Below, piece by piece: positions 55,012-64,000 of a stretch of 64,000 bases of DNA (within the stretch, counting starts at the first letter, position 1; each line of letters begins with the position of its first letter). Source of the DNA: Rhodeus uyekii (taxonomy: Eukaryota > Chordata > Actinopteri > Cypriniformes > Acheilognathidae). Position numbers and translations under genes: made by a program. The notes under the pieces were generated by a model. The model worked only from the letters and a program-made list of their open reading frames with translations, searched no databases and was not told the DNA's origin. The DNA is taken from positions 1,322,001-1,386,000 of the forward strand of contig JAWRVZ010000096.1 in the NCBI GenBank assembly GCA_037043235.1. Direction: 5' to 3'.

Positions 55012-56110
55012 CTAGGAGCTGGGCCCCCTCAGGGGCCAGGCCCAAAGTCTCCACAGCTTTGGGCAGGGGTGATGCATGCAACCCTCTGCCTGGGACAGAA
55101 GGTCCCTCCTGACAGGAATCTCCCAGGGGACTCTGCCGAGGAGGGACGCAAGGTTCAAAAACCACACTCTGCCCGACCAACACTGGGACACCAGTGTGAG
55201 ACGAACCCTGTCCTGGAGAACTCTTACCAGAACTCGCGGGAGCACAGCGATCGGGGGAAAGGCGTACAGACGCAGCCTCGGCCACGAGTGTACCATGGCA
55301 CCCAGACTTGGAGGAGCTGGGTGCATTAGAAAGAACCCCAGAGGGCAATGGGAGTTCTCTACGGAGGCATACAGGCTCACCTGTGCCCGACCGTACTTCT
55401 CCCAGATCTGCTCCACCACTTCGGGGTGGAGCTGCCATTCCCCGGGCCTCGGCCCAAGTTTCGACAGGATGTCTGCTCCCCGGAACCAGGAATTCTTCCA
55501 CATACCCAGGGCGCGTAGGCACAACCTCGTGACCCTGATTGTGTGGAAAAAGTTGCCCCTCGGGAACAACCCGCTGGTTTTGAGCCACCACTGCAGGGGC
55601 CTCATGTACAGCAGGCCGAGCGGGAAGACACTGGATGCCGCTGCCATGAGCCCCAAGACTCTCTGGAAGTGTTTGGCAGTGAGTGATTGGCCTATTTAGA
55701 TACTCTTGACGGCTTAAATGGCCACTGAGTCCCGAAGGACACCCAAGAAAGTGGTTTTCCGAAACAGAGAAAGCACACACTTCCTGGTGTTCAGCTTTAA
55801 CCCCAGCTCCTTGATGTGAGCCTAGTAGCAGCGACTAGGTTTTCCAGTCGTGAACATATTTGAGGACACAAATGCCTCGAGAGCTAGCGGAGCAAGAGCT
55901 GCATCCACTACCTTCGTGAAGGTGCGGAGCAACAGAACTAGGCCGAAGGGAAGCACGCGGTACAGGTACGCCTCCTCCAAAAGGCGAACCGTAGGTACTT
56001 CCTATGTTGTGGAAGGATGGAGATGTGGAAATATGCGTCCTTGAGATCGATCGTGACGAACCAGTCCTCGGACCTGATTTGAGTCACGATCTGTTAGAGC
56101 GTCAGCATTT
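55012..56110 (-). pseudogene. RT remnant of DIRS d2, RNase H deleted
   Basis: LGLMAAASSVFPLGLLYMRP and LRALGMWKNSWF run directly into RGADILSKLGPRPGEWQLHP, skipping the RNase H domain. The post-RNase H region (VSLYASVENSHCPLGF, YAFPPIAVLPRVL) is intact. RT palm blocks at 55850-56095 are crossed by stops. Confidence 0.85.
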
Positions 56111-56424
56111 AGAGCTTGAGACGCAAAACTGTCTCAAGCCCCACTGAGAGATCCATTTGCGAACCCCATGAACATAAACGCCGCTGAGCCTCAGCTGCAG
56201 CGGGTCCGAAGCCTTGGGGAACGCGAGCCTGAGCAGCATCATCAAAAACCATCAGGCAGGAGAAAAACGTACGCAACGAGAACCTCTCGCAGTTCTCGCA
56301 GCCATCGCCCTCGTGCGTGCTCCACTCCCAAACAGGCCACGCACAGATTGTGTGTATCCCTATCCGTGATAAAACGTGGGCAGGGAAAAGCACACGTTTT
56401 GAAGACCTGTTCCGCCATTTTCAC
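56111..56424 (-). pseudogene. gag remnant of DIRS d2
   Basis: ATG at 56424; KMAEQVFKTCAFPCPRF and LCVACLGVEHA, then a small deletion relative to d1 and d3 (near 56312) shifts the frame. It continues as a ~70-residue stub with FGPAAAEAQRRLCSWGSQMD. Confidence 0.8.
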
Positions 56425-56917
56425 ACTACTAGAAATCCCTGATTTTTTAAACTAGCTTGGTGAGAAATAATCGAGCAAACACACACACACTCTCGACACA
56501 CAGCACGCTGAAGACACTCAAAGCTGTCGCTTCCAGGTTCCGGCGCACCTTTTATGCCCTGTTCATGACGTCACTGACCCGCGACGCGCATTCACACGCA
56601 TTTTCTCTCATTGGTTGCACAGTTCTTCACATGACTGACGTCAAGGCATTTCCCCTAGCGCTTTGACGCAGCTCGAGTTCCCATGAAAGGGAACTAATTA
56701 TTCTCATGTATGAATAATTAAGTTAATTTACACATTCATGAAGAGTAAAGTCTGTCCTCAAAAGCATATAAATATTGTGTAATAATTTTATAACAAACTC
56801 AGGTATAGACACAAATATTAGAATGAAAAAACAAACTTATCACGTTCTGGAATGACGATTTTTTTAGCCCATGTGTTCTGCTTGAACTTTCTGTGTCCCT
56901 TTCTCAAAGATAGCACA

Positions 56918-57354
56918 AAACAGATGGTGATGTTGGTGACTGACACCGACTGTGATATGCTGACTAATGAGGTGCAGGCCATGGTCATTTCCAGGCTTGA
57001 TTATTGTAATGCTCTTCTGGCCAGGCTTACTTCTAGTGCAATCAAACCCCTACAACTGACCCAGAAAGCCGCAACTCGTCTGGTTTTCAATTAACCCAAA
57101 AAGACCCATGTCACTCCACTCTTCATCTCTCTGCACTGGCTCCCACTTGCAGCTCACATCAAATTCAAAACACTGACACTTGCTCACAGAGCTAATACAG
57201 GCTCAGCACCTCTTACTTCCAGTCGCTAATACAAATCTATACACCGACTAGAAACCTTCAATTGATCAATGAGTGACGACTTGTGGGACCATCAGAGAGA
57301 GGCTCAAAATCACTTTCAAGAATATTTTCGTTTACTGTTCCTTGCTGATAGAAC
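56918..57354 (+). pseudogene. LINE C-terminal fragment (tandem unit 2)
   Basis: Same relic as at 51604; it differs in the codons for K-A-A-T-R instead of K-A-A-A-R. Confidence 0.8.
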
Positions 57355-58272
57355 AATCTCCCTGTCTAGATGACACACACACAAACACACACATAAAACA
57401 TCCTTAATTGTCTTGTGAAGGAATAAATGTATATATACCTAGCTTAGCATGAATTAGAAATTACTGATTACCTTAAGGGTTTAATGAATGAATGATTGAA
57501 TGAATGAACAGCTGTAGAAAAAAACAACTGCAGACAGTATGGGGTGGAATGTGTGGGGGTCTTGGTGATTGAATAGACTGGGGCAATTGAGTTAACCACA
57601 AAGAATGTATCGGGGGATTTAACATAACATATGGGCATTTGGTTTGTGTGTCTTGAGCGCCTTAAGGTGCCTTGCTGTATGTTAATTTATGTGTGCAGGA
57701 AAAACAGGAATCAGGATTGGTGGAGATATCTATTGGAGCAACACCTATCAGCGACCATCTTTCAAGAAAGGACAACCCACTTGTGTGTTAAAATGTATAA
57801 ATATATGGGTCAGGGAAAGGCGAGGTTTTCGCAGAGCACCTGGACACGAGACACCCATAGTATTGTGTAATCAGGGAAAGCTGTGGACCCAGAGCTCTGT
57901 ATGCTTTCTTCATGTGATTTACTTGATGATTAAATAGTCAAAGGAAAAGCTGTCTCTGCTCTCCTCATTAAAAGAACACGCGGACTTGAGGAATTGATGA
58001 AAAGTCCAACACTTGCTTTCGCTTTCCCTTTTTCCCTTGGTCTCCAGGCTTATACTACTTTAAGCAATGTTCAAAACTTTGTATTGTGAGCACTCTTGTG
58101 TACTTTTGCCTCTTCTGGATAAATTGCTTTCTGTATTCCTCAAGTTGTAAGTTGCTTTGTGTAAAAGCCTCTGCTAAATGAATAAATGTACATGTATATG
58201 TAATGACAATCCTCCTGTTTTATTATTGAGTTACACTGTATCAACAGTACAAGAGGCTATTTAGTATCTTAC
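57355..58272. other. spacer of unit 2
   Basis: Same content and order as 52041-52951, with an extra GTGT in the GTTTGTGTGTC run and small differences in the tail. Confidence 0.5.
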
Positions 58273-58719
58273 CTCAGTTGTGGGATGAAGGGAAGACAGT
58301 AAAGAAAATTAATCACTTCACTTGCTTCCCCTGAATGTCCTTTCAGATCTACTGGTTTCTTCACTGTCTGAAGTTTCAGCACTTCCAGGAGGATGGAGGT
58401 CTTTCTCTGTGAGACATCTATGGACCAGACATCAGGTGACTGGAAAACTAACTGTAATGCTGGAAGGAAGCTCCTGCCTGTTTGAGTCTCATAGTTCTTC
58501 ACATGTGAGTAAAGATCCAGCAGGAAATCACTCCGTTTAAAATTACCAAAATCATCCCACTCTTCATCAAAAGGGAAGGTTTTGTAACTGCACACTGATG
58601 ACAGCAGAACAGAGAATCTTGTTCCTGTAACTGTGTCATTTTCTACTGCAGTAACAATGAGATTCAGCAGAAATTTGACTGCAGACATTTTCATTTCTTC
58701 ATCATCACTGAACCAAAAC
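58273..58719 (-). CDS. repeat-array exon 18 (type B, 149 codons)
   Basis: 447 nt, open, donor GTAAGA. The translation is identical to exon 17 throughout. Confidence 0.8.
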
Positions 58720-59093
58720 CTGAAAAATACAGAGAATCAAGCATCCAATTAATTTATGACAACATACATCCTTTATAAATTAACTATACAGAAAACAAAA
58801 CGTCCCGGTTATGTAAGTAACCTTGGTTCCCTGAAGGGGAACTCGTCAAAGTGCTAAGGGAAATGCCTTGACGTCAGTCACATGAAGAACTGTGCAACCA
58901 ATGAGAGAAAATGCGTGTCAATGCGCATCGTGGGTCAGTGACGTCATGAACAGAGCATAAAAGGTGCGCCGGAATCCTGAAGCGACAGCTTTCAGTGTCT
59001 TCAGCGTGCTGTGTGTTGAGAGTTTGTGTGTGTTTGCTCGATTATTTCTCACCAAGCTAGTTTAAAAAGTCAGGGATTTCTAGTAGTGTGAAA

Positions 59094-59252
59094 ATGGCGG
59101 AACAGGTCTTCAAAACGTGTGCTTTTCCCTGCCCACATTTTATCACGGATAGGGATACACACAATCTGTGCGTGGCCTGTTTGGGAGTGGAGCACGCTCG
59201 GTCAGCGCTCGAGGGCGCTGCGTCTCGCTCCCCTTCAGGGAACCAAGGTTAC
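59094..59252 (+). pseudogene. inverted duplicate of the DIRS gag start (d3)
   Basis: Counterpart of 53772-53930, with the same ~45 gag codons on the plus strand. Confidence 0.85.
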
Positions 59253-59363
59253 ATACCGTAACCGAGAAGTTCCCTTTCATGGGAACTCGAGCTGCGTCAA
59301 AGCGCTAGGGGAACACTATACCAACGCCACCTCAATGACGCCAGCCGAAGGGTGTGTCCAAGC

Positions 59364-60312
59364 TCACTGAGAGAGCACCCTCGTCCCCGGAGCAGAGTCG
59401 AGGTCCAGTTGGTAGAACCTCATAAATGTGTGCGGTGAGGACCAGCCAGCCGCAGCACAGACATCATCCAAGGAAAACCCTGCAAGGAAGGCCTTGGAAG
59501 CAGCCACGATCCGAGTGGAGTGGGCCCGGACTCTCAAAGGAGAGGGATGTCCGGCCGACTCGTAAACCAGACAGATAGCCTCAACTATCCATCGGCTCAG
59601 AGTTTGCTTAGACGTTGGCACCCGCTTAGGGGCCCCAAAGCAAATGAACAGTTGGTCCGACTTACGCCAGGTGGCAGTCCTGAAGACGTAAGCGTCCAGT
59701 GCGCGCACTGGACAGACCTTGTTCTTGTACTCCTGTTCATGACCGTCAAAGTGGAGAGGGCAGAAGGCCTGCAGTGTGATAGACCGAGCCACATTAGTGG
59801 GAACCTTGGGAACACAGCCTGGCCTCGGGTGGAGAAAGGCTTTCGCCATCCCGGGCGCAAACTCAAGGCAAGTGGGAGCCACAGACAGACCCTGTAGGTC
59901 CCCTACCCTCTTAAGCGAGGTGATAGCCAGCAAAAGGAGGGTCTTGAGAGAGAGGATTTTAATGGGAACCTCCTCAAAGGGTTCAAAGCGAGCCTGAGAC
60001 AGGCCTTGGAGCACCAAAGACAAGTCCCAGGCCGGAACCCTGGTCTGTGCCGCAGGTCTCAGCCTTAATCTACACAGAGGAAACGAGTGACGAGGGGGTT
60101 CCTGCCCAAGGAAACCCCACCCAGAGGTATGTGGTAAGCGACTATGGCAGCCACATAAACCTTCAGGGTGGAAGGGGACAGCCCTGCAGCAAATCTCCCT
60201 TGCAGGAACTCCAGCACGTTGCCAACCTGACAGGTAACTGGGTTCAGATGCCTCTCGCTTCACCAGGAAGTGAAGAGTTTCCACTTCAAGGAGTGGAGAA
60301 TGGTCATTACAA
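59364..60312 (-). pseudogene. tyrosine recombinase of DIRS d3
   Basis: The catalytic domain is identical in translation to d2, with the same N-terminal frameshift (near 60077). The shared lesion shows the damage predates the tandem duplication. Confidence 0.88.
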
Positions 60313-60333
60313 CCTCAGTTGAGAGACCCGAGT

Positions 60334-61432
60334 CTAGGAGCTGGGCCCCCTCAGGGGCCAGGCCCAAAGTCTCCACAGCTTTGGGCAGGGGTGATGCATG
60401 CAACCCTCTGCCTGGGACAGAAGGTCCCTCCTGACAGGAATCTCCCAGGGGACTCTGCCGAGGAGGGACGCAAGGTTCAAAAACCACACTCTGCCCGACC
60501 AACACTGGGACACCAGTGTGAGACGAACCCTGTCCTGGAGAACTCTTACCAGAACTCGCGGGAGCACAGCGATCGGGGGAAAGGCGTACAGACGCAGCCT
60601 CGGCCACGAGTGTACCATGGCACCCAGACTTGGAGGAGCTGGGTGCATTAGAAAGAACCCCAGAGGGCAATGGGAGTTCTCTACGGAGGCATACAGGCTC
60701 ACCTGTGCCCGACCGTACTTCTCCCAGATCTGCTCCACCACTTCGGGGTGGAGCTGCCATTCCCCGGGCCTCGACCCAAGTTTCGACAGGATGTCTGCTT
60801 CCCGGAACCAGGAATTCTTCCACATACCCAGGGCGCGTAGGCACAACCTCGTGACCCTGATTGTGTGGAAAAAGTTGCCCCTCGGGAACAACCCGCTGGT
60901 TTTGAGCCACCACTGCAGGGGCCTCATGTACAGCAGGCCGAGCGGGAAGACACTGGAAGCCGCTGCCATGAGCCCCAAGACTCTCTGGAAGTGTTTGGCA
61001 GTGAGTGATTGGCCTATTTAGATACTCTTGACGACTTAAATGGCCACTGAGTCCCGAAGGACACCCAAGAAAGTGGTTTTCCGAAACAGAGAAAGCACAC
61101 ACTTCCTGGTGTTCAGCCTTAACCCCAGCTCCTTGATGTGAGCCTAGTAGCAGCGACTAGGTTTTCCAGTCGTGAACATATTTGAGGACACAAATGCCTC
61201 AAGAGCTAGCGGAGCAAGAGCTGCATCCACTACCTTCGTGAAGGTGCGGAGCAACAGAACTAGGCCGAAGGGAAGCACGCGGTACAGGTACGCCTCCTCC
61301 AAAAGGCGAACCGTAGGTACTTCCTATGTTGTGGAAGGATGGAGATGTGGAAATATGCGTCCTTGAGATCGATCGTGACGAACCAGTCCTCGGACCTAAT
61401 TTGAGTCACGATCTGTTAGAGCGTCAGCATTT
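60334..61432 (-). pseudogene. RT remnant of DIRS d3, RNase H deleted
   Basis: Same deletion junction as d2 (NSWFREADILSKLG, with Glu for Gly). Palm-region stops are shared. Confidence 0.85.
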
Positions 61433-61757
61433 AGAGCTTGAGACGCAAAACTGTCTCAAGCCCCACTGAGAGATCCATTTGCGAACCCCATGAACATAAA
61501 CGCCGCTGAGCCTCAGCTGCAGCGGGTCCGAAGCCTTGGGGAACGCGAGCCTGAGCAGCATCATCAAAAACCATCAGGAAGGAGAAAAACGTACGCAACG
61601 AGAACCTCTCGCAGTTCTCGCAGCCATCGCCCTCGAGCGCTGACCGAGCGTGCTCCACTCCCAAACAGGCCACGCACAGATTGTGTGTATCCCTATCCGT
61701 GATAAAACGTGGGCAGGGAAAAGCACACGTTTTGAAGACCTGTTCCGCCATTTTCAC
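61433..61757 (-). pseudogene. gag remnant of DIRS d3
   Basis: 108 codons from ATG at 61757: KMAEQVFKTCAFPCPRF, LCVACLGVEHARSALEG, DGCENCERFSLRTF, then FGPAAAEAQRRLCSWGSQMD. Much of gag is deleted after this. Confidence 0.8.
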
Positions 61758-62250
61758 ACTACTAGAAATCCCTGATTTTTTAAACTAGCTTGGTGAGAAA
61801 TAATCGAGCAAACACACACACACTCTCGACACACAGCACGCTGAAGACACTCAAAGCTGTCGCTTCCAGGTTCCGGCGCACCTTTTATGCCCTGTTCATG
61901 ACGTCACTGACCCGCGACGCGCATTCACACGCATTTTCTCTCATTGGTTGCACAGTTCTTCACATGACTGACGTCAAGGCATTTCCCCTAGCGCTTTGAC
62001 GCAGCTCGAGTTCCCATGAAAGGGAACTAATTATTCTCATGTATGAATAATTAAGTTAATTTACACATTCATGAAGAGTAAAGTCTGTCCTCAAAAGCAT
62101 ATAAATATTGTGTAATAATTTTATAACAAACTCAGGTATAGACACAAATATTAGAATGAAAAAACAAACTTATCACGTTCTGGAATGACGATTTTTTTAG
62201 CCCATGTGTTCTGCTTGAACTTTCTGTGTCCCTTTCTCAAAGATAGCACA

Positions 62251-62687
62251 AAACAGATGGTGATGTTGGTGACTGACACCGACTGTGATATGCTGACTAA
62301 TGAGGTGCAGGCCATGGTCATTTCCAGGCTTGATTATTGTAATGCTCTTCTGGCCAGGCTTACTTCTAGTGCAATCAAACCCCTACAACTGACCCAGAAA
62401 GCCGCAGCTCGTCTGGTTTTCAATTAACCCAAAAAGACCCATGTCACTCCACTCTTCATCTCTCTGCACTGGCTCCCACTTGCAGCTCACATCAAATTCA
62501 AAACACTGACACTTGCTCACAGAGCTAATACAGGCTCAGCACCTCTTACTTCCAGTCGCTAATACAAATCTATACACCGACTAGAAACCTTCAATTGATC
62601 AATGAGTGACGACTTGTGGGACCATCAGAGAGAGGCTCAAAATCACTTTCAAGAATATTTTCGTTTACTGTTCCTTGCTGATAGAAC
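62251..62687 (+). pseudogene. LINE C-terminal fragment (tandem unit 3)
   Basis: Third copy of the relic at 51604. Confidence 0.8.
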
Positions 62688-63604
62688 AATCTCCCTGTCT
62701 AGATGACACACACACAAACACACACATAAAACATCCTTAATTGTCTTGTGAAGGAATAAATGTATATATACCTAGCTTAGCATGAATTAGAAATTACTGA
62801 TTACCTTAAGGGTTTAATGAATGAATGATTGAATGAATGAACAGCTGTAGAAAAAAACAACTGCAGACAGTATGGGTGGAATGTGTGGGGGTCTTGGTGA
62901 TTGAATAGACTGGGGCAATTGAGTTAACCACAAAGAATGTATCGGGGGATTTAACATAACATATGGGCATTTGGTTTGTGTGTCTTGAGCGCCTTAAGGT
63001 GCCTTGCTGTATGTTAATTTATGTGTGCAGGAAAAACAGGAATCAGGATTGGTGGAGATATCTATTGGAGCAACACCTATCAGCGACCATCTTTCAAGAA
63101 AGGACAACCCACTTGTGTGTTAAAATGTATAAATATATGGGTCAGGGAAAGGCGAGGTTTTCGCAGAGCACCTGGACACGAGACACCCATAGTATTGTGT
63201 AATCAGGGAAAGCTGTGGACCCAGAGCTCTGTATGCTTTCTTCATGTGATTTACTTGATGATTAAATAGTCAAAGGAAAAGCTGTCTCTGCTCTCCTCAT
63301 TAAAAGAACACGCGGACTTGAGGAATTGATGAAAAGTCCAACACTTGCTTTCGCTTTCCCTTTTTCCCTTGGTCTCCAGGCTTATACTACTTTAAGCAAT
63401 GTTCAAAAATTTGTATTGTGAGCACTCTTGTGTACTTTTGCCTCTTCTGGATAAATTGCTTTCTGTATTCCTCAAGTTGTAAGTTGCTTTGTGTAAAAGC
63501 CTCTGCTAAATGAATAAATGTACATGTATATGTAATGACAATCCTCCTGTTTTATTATTGAGTTACACTGTATCAACAGTACAAGAGGCTATTTAGTATC
63601 TTAC
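62688..63604. other. spacer of unit 3
   Basis: As 57355-58272, with one G fewer in the TATGGGTGG run near 62874 and a T-to-A change in the CAAAAATTTG run near 63406. Confidence 0.5.
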
Positions 63605-64000
63605 CTCAGTTGTGGGATGAAGGGAAGACAGTAAAGAAAATTAATCACTTCACTTGCTTCCCCTGAATGTCCTTTCAGATCTACTGGTTTCTTCACTGTC
63701 TGAAGTTTCAGCACTTCCAGGAGGATGGAGGTCTTTCTCTGTGAGACATCTATGGACCAGACATCAGGTGACTGGAAAACTAACTGTAATGCTGGAAGGA
63801 AGCTCCTGCCTGTTTGAGTCTCATAGTTCTTCACATGTGAGTAAAGATCCAGCAGGAAATCACTCCGTTTAAAATTACCAAAATCATCCCACTCTTCATC
63901 AAAAGGGAAGGTTTTGTAACTGCACACTGATGACAATAGAACAGAGAATCTTGTTCCTGTAACTGTGTCATTTTCTACTGCAGTAACAATGAGATTCAGC
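63605..64000 (-). CDS. repeat-array exon 19 (type B, cut by window end)
   Basis: Donor GTAAGA; open for the 396 nt visible, with the translation identical to exons 17 and 18 over that length. The acceptor lies beyond the window. Confidence 0.8.

Larger units (their letters stand above)
51381..56694 (-). repeat. 5.3-kb tandem unit 1 (spacer + type B exon + DIRS)
   Basis: 51381-56694 (5314 bp) and 56695-62027 (5333 bp) are nearly identical along their length, and 62028-64000 begins a third copy. Each contains a spacer with a LINE fragment, one type B exon and one DIRS derivative. Differences are a few substitutions and small indels (for example GTTTGTCTTG against GTTTGTGTGTCTTG). Confidence 0.95.
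53480..56694 (-). mobile_element. DIRS derivative d2 with enlarged inverted repeats (3215 bp)
   Basis: Starts GTCTCGGTTATG after AAC and ends AAAGGGAAC. The left arm is unusual: after the terminal segment, 53516-53894 is the reverse complement of about 56310-56672. It includes the gag 5' untranslated region and the first ~45 gag codons (ATG at 53772 on the plus strand). The complementary region follows at 53895-53989. RNase H is deleted. Confidence 0.9.
56695..62027 (-). repeat. 5.3-kb tandem unit 2
   Basis: See unit 1. It shares TAATTATTCTC at its left edge with unit 3 where unit 1 has TAATTGTTCTC, so units 2 and 3 may be the closest pair. Confidence 0.95.
58802..62027 (-). mobile_element. 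DIRS derivative d3 with enlarged inverted repeats (3226 bp)
   Basis: Same structure as d2, including the enlarged left arm with the inverted gag start (ATG at 59094, plus strand) and the complementary region at 59217-59311. It begins GTCCCGGTTATG after AAC (58799-58801). It keeps the CGAGCGCTGACC piece near 61633 that d2 lost. Confidence 0.9.
62028..64000 (-). repeat. 5.3-kb tandem unit 3 (partial)
   Basis: Begins like unit 2 and is cut by the window end inside exon 19. Confidence 0.95.

Overview
The window looks like repeat-rich nuclear DNA of a teleost fish, most likely a cyprinid. The evidence is the mix of transposons (DIRS tyrosine-recombinase retrotransposons, an L2-like LINE, Ty3/gypsy and LTR-only elements, hAT miniatures, Tc1/mariner), the abundant CA/TG microsatellites, and the absence of any prokaryotic gene organisation. 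I see no tRNA, rRNA or CRISPR locus.

Two things fill the 64 kb. The first is a minus-strand array of one repeated coding exon: 16 complete copies, one copy cut by the window end, and two truncated copies, spread from 12.6 kb to the right edge. Each complete copy is open along its whole length and is 423 nt (one is 420 nt) or 447-453 nt long. Each is bounded by a consensus acceptor and a GT donor, and is symmetric in phase: it ends in AG and the next begins with G, so any exon can be spliced to any other and restores an Arg codon. There are two types. Type A (about 141 codons, begins F-D-Y-P-N) and type B (149-151 codons, begins F-x-F-S-D-D) share an almost identical 3' half but have a diverged 5' half. 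In transcription order (right to left) the order is B,B,B,B,A,A | B,A,A,A,(fragment),A,A,A,(fragment),A,A | B,A. Type B exons therefore head each cluster. The C-terminal 40 residues look like a leucine-rich repeat. I recall similar segments from predicted fish LRR/NLR-type proteins but cannot name the gene.

The second is transposable elements in and between the exons. From left to right: a gypsy pol end with its 3' LTR (0-2 kb); an L2-like LINE split by a hAT element (2-6.4 kb); a foldback repeat region (6.4-7.6 kb and 10 kb); a gag-only LTR element with 17 perfect 27-bp repeats (7.6-10 kb); a 2.35-kb tandem duplication in which two different hAT elements sit in the same 8-bp target (11-15 kb); a solo LTR (17 kb); Tc1 (18.9 kb) and mariner-like (21 kb) elements; a complete nested DIRS (24.7-29.9 kb) inside an older DIRS that truncates an exon; a second copy of that older DIRS (32.5-34.8 kb); a third DIRS split by a complete LINE (38.8-46.1 kb); and a family of DIRS deletion derivatives that has been amplified together with a type B exon as 5.3-kb tandem units (48.8 kb to the end).

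Most transposon genes are broken. The main exceptions are the gag and RT-RNase H frames of the 24.7-29.9 kb DIRS and the gag frame at 8.2-9.5 kb. By contrast, the host exons have stayed open in spite of many nearby insertions. This suggests they are, or recently were, under coding constraint.
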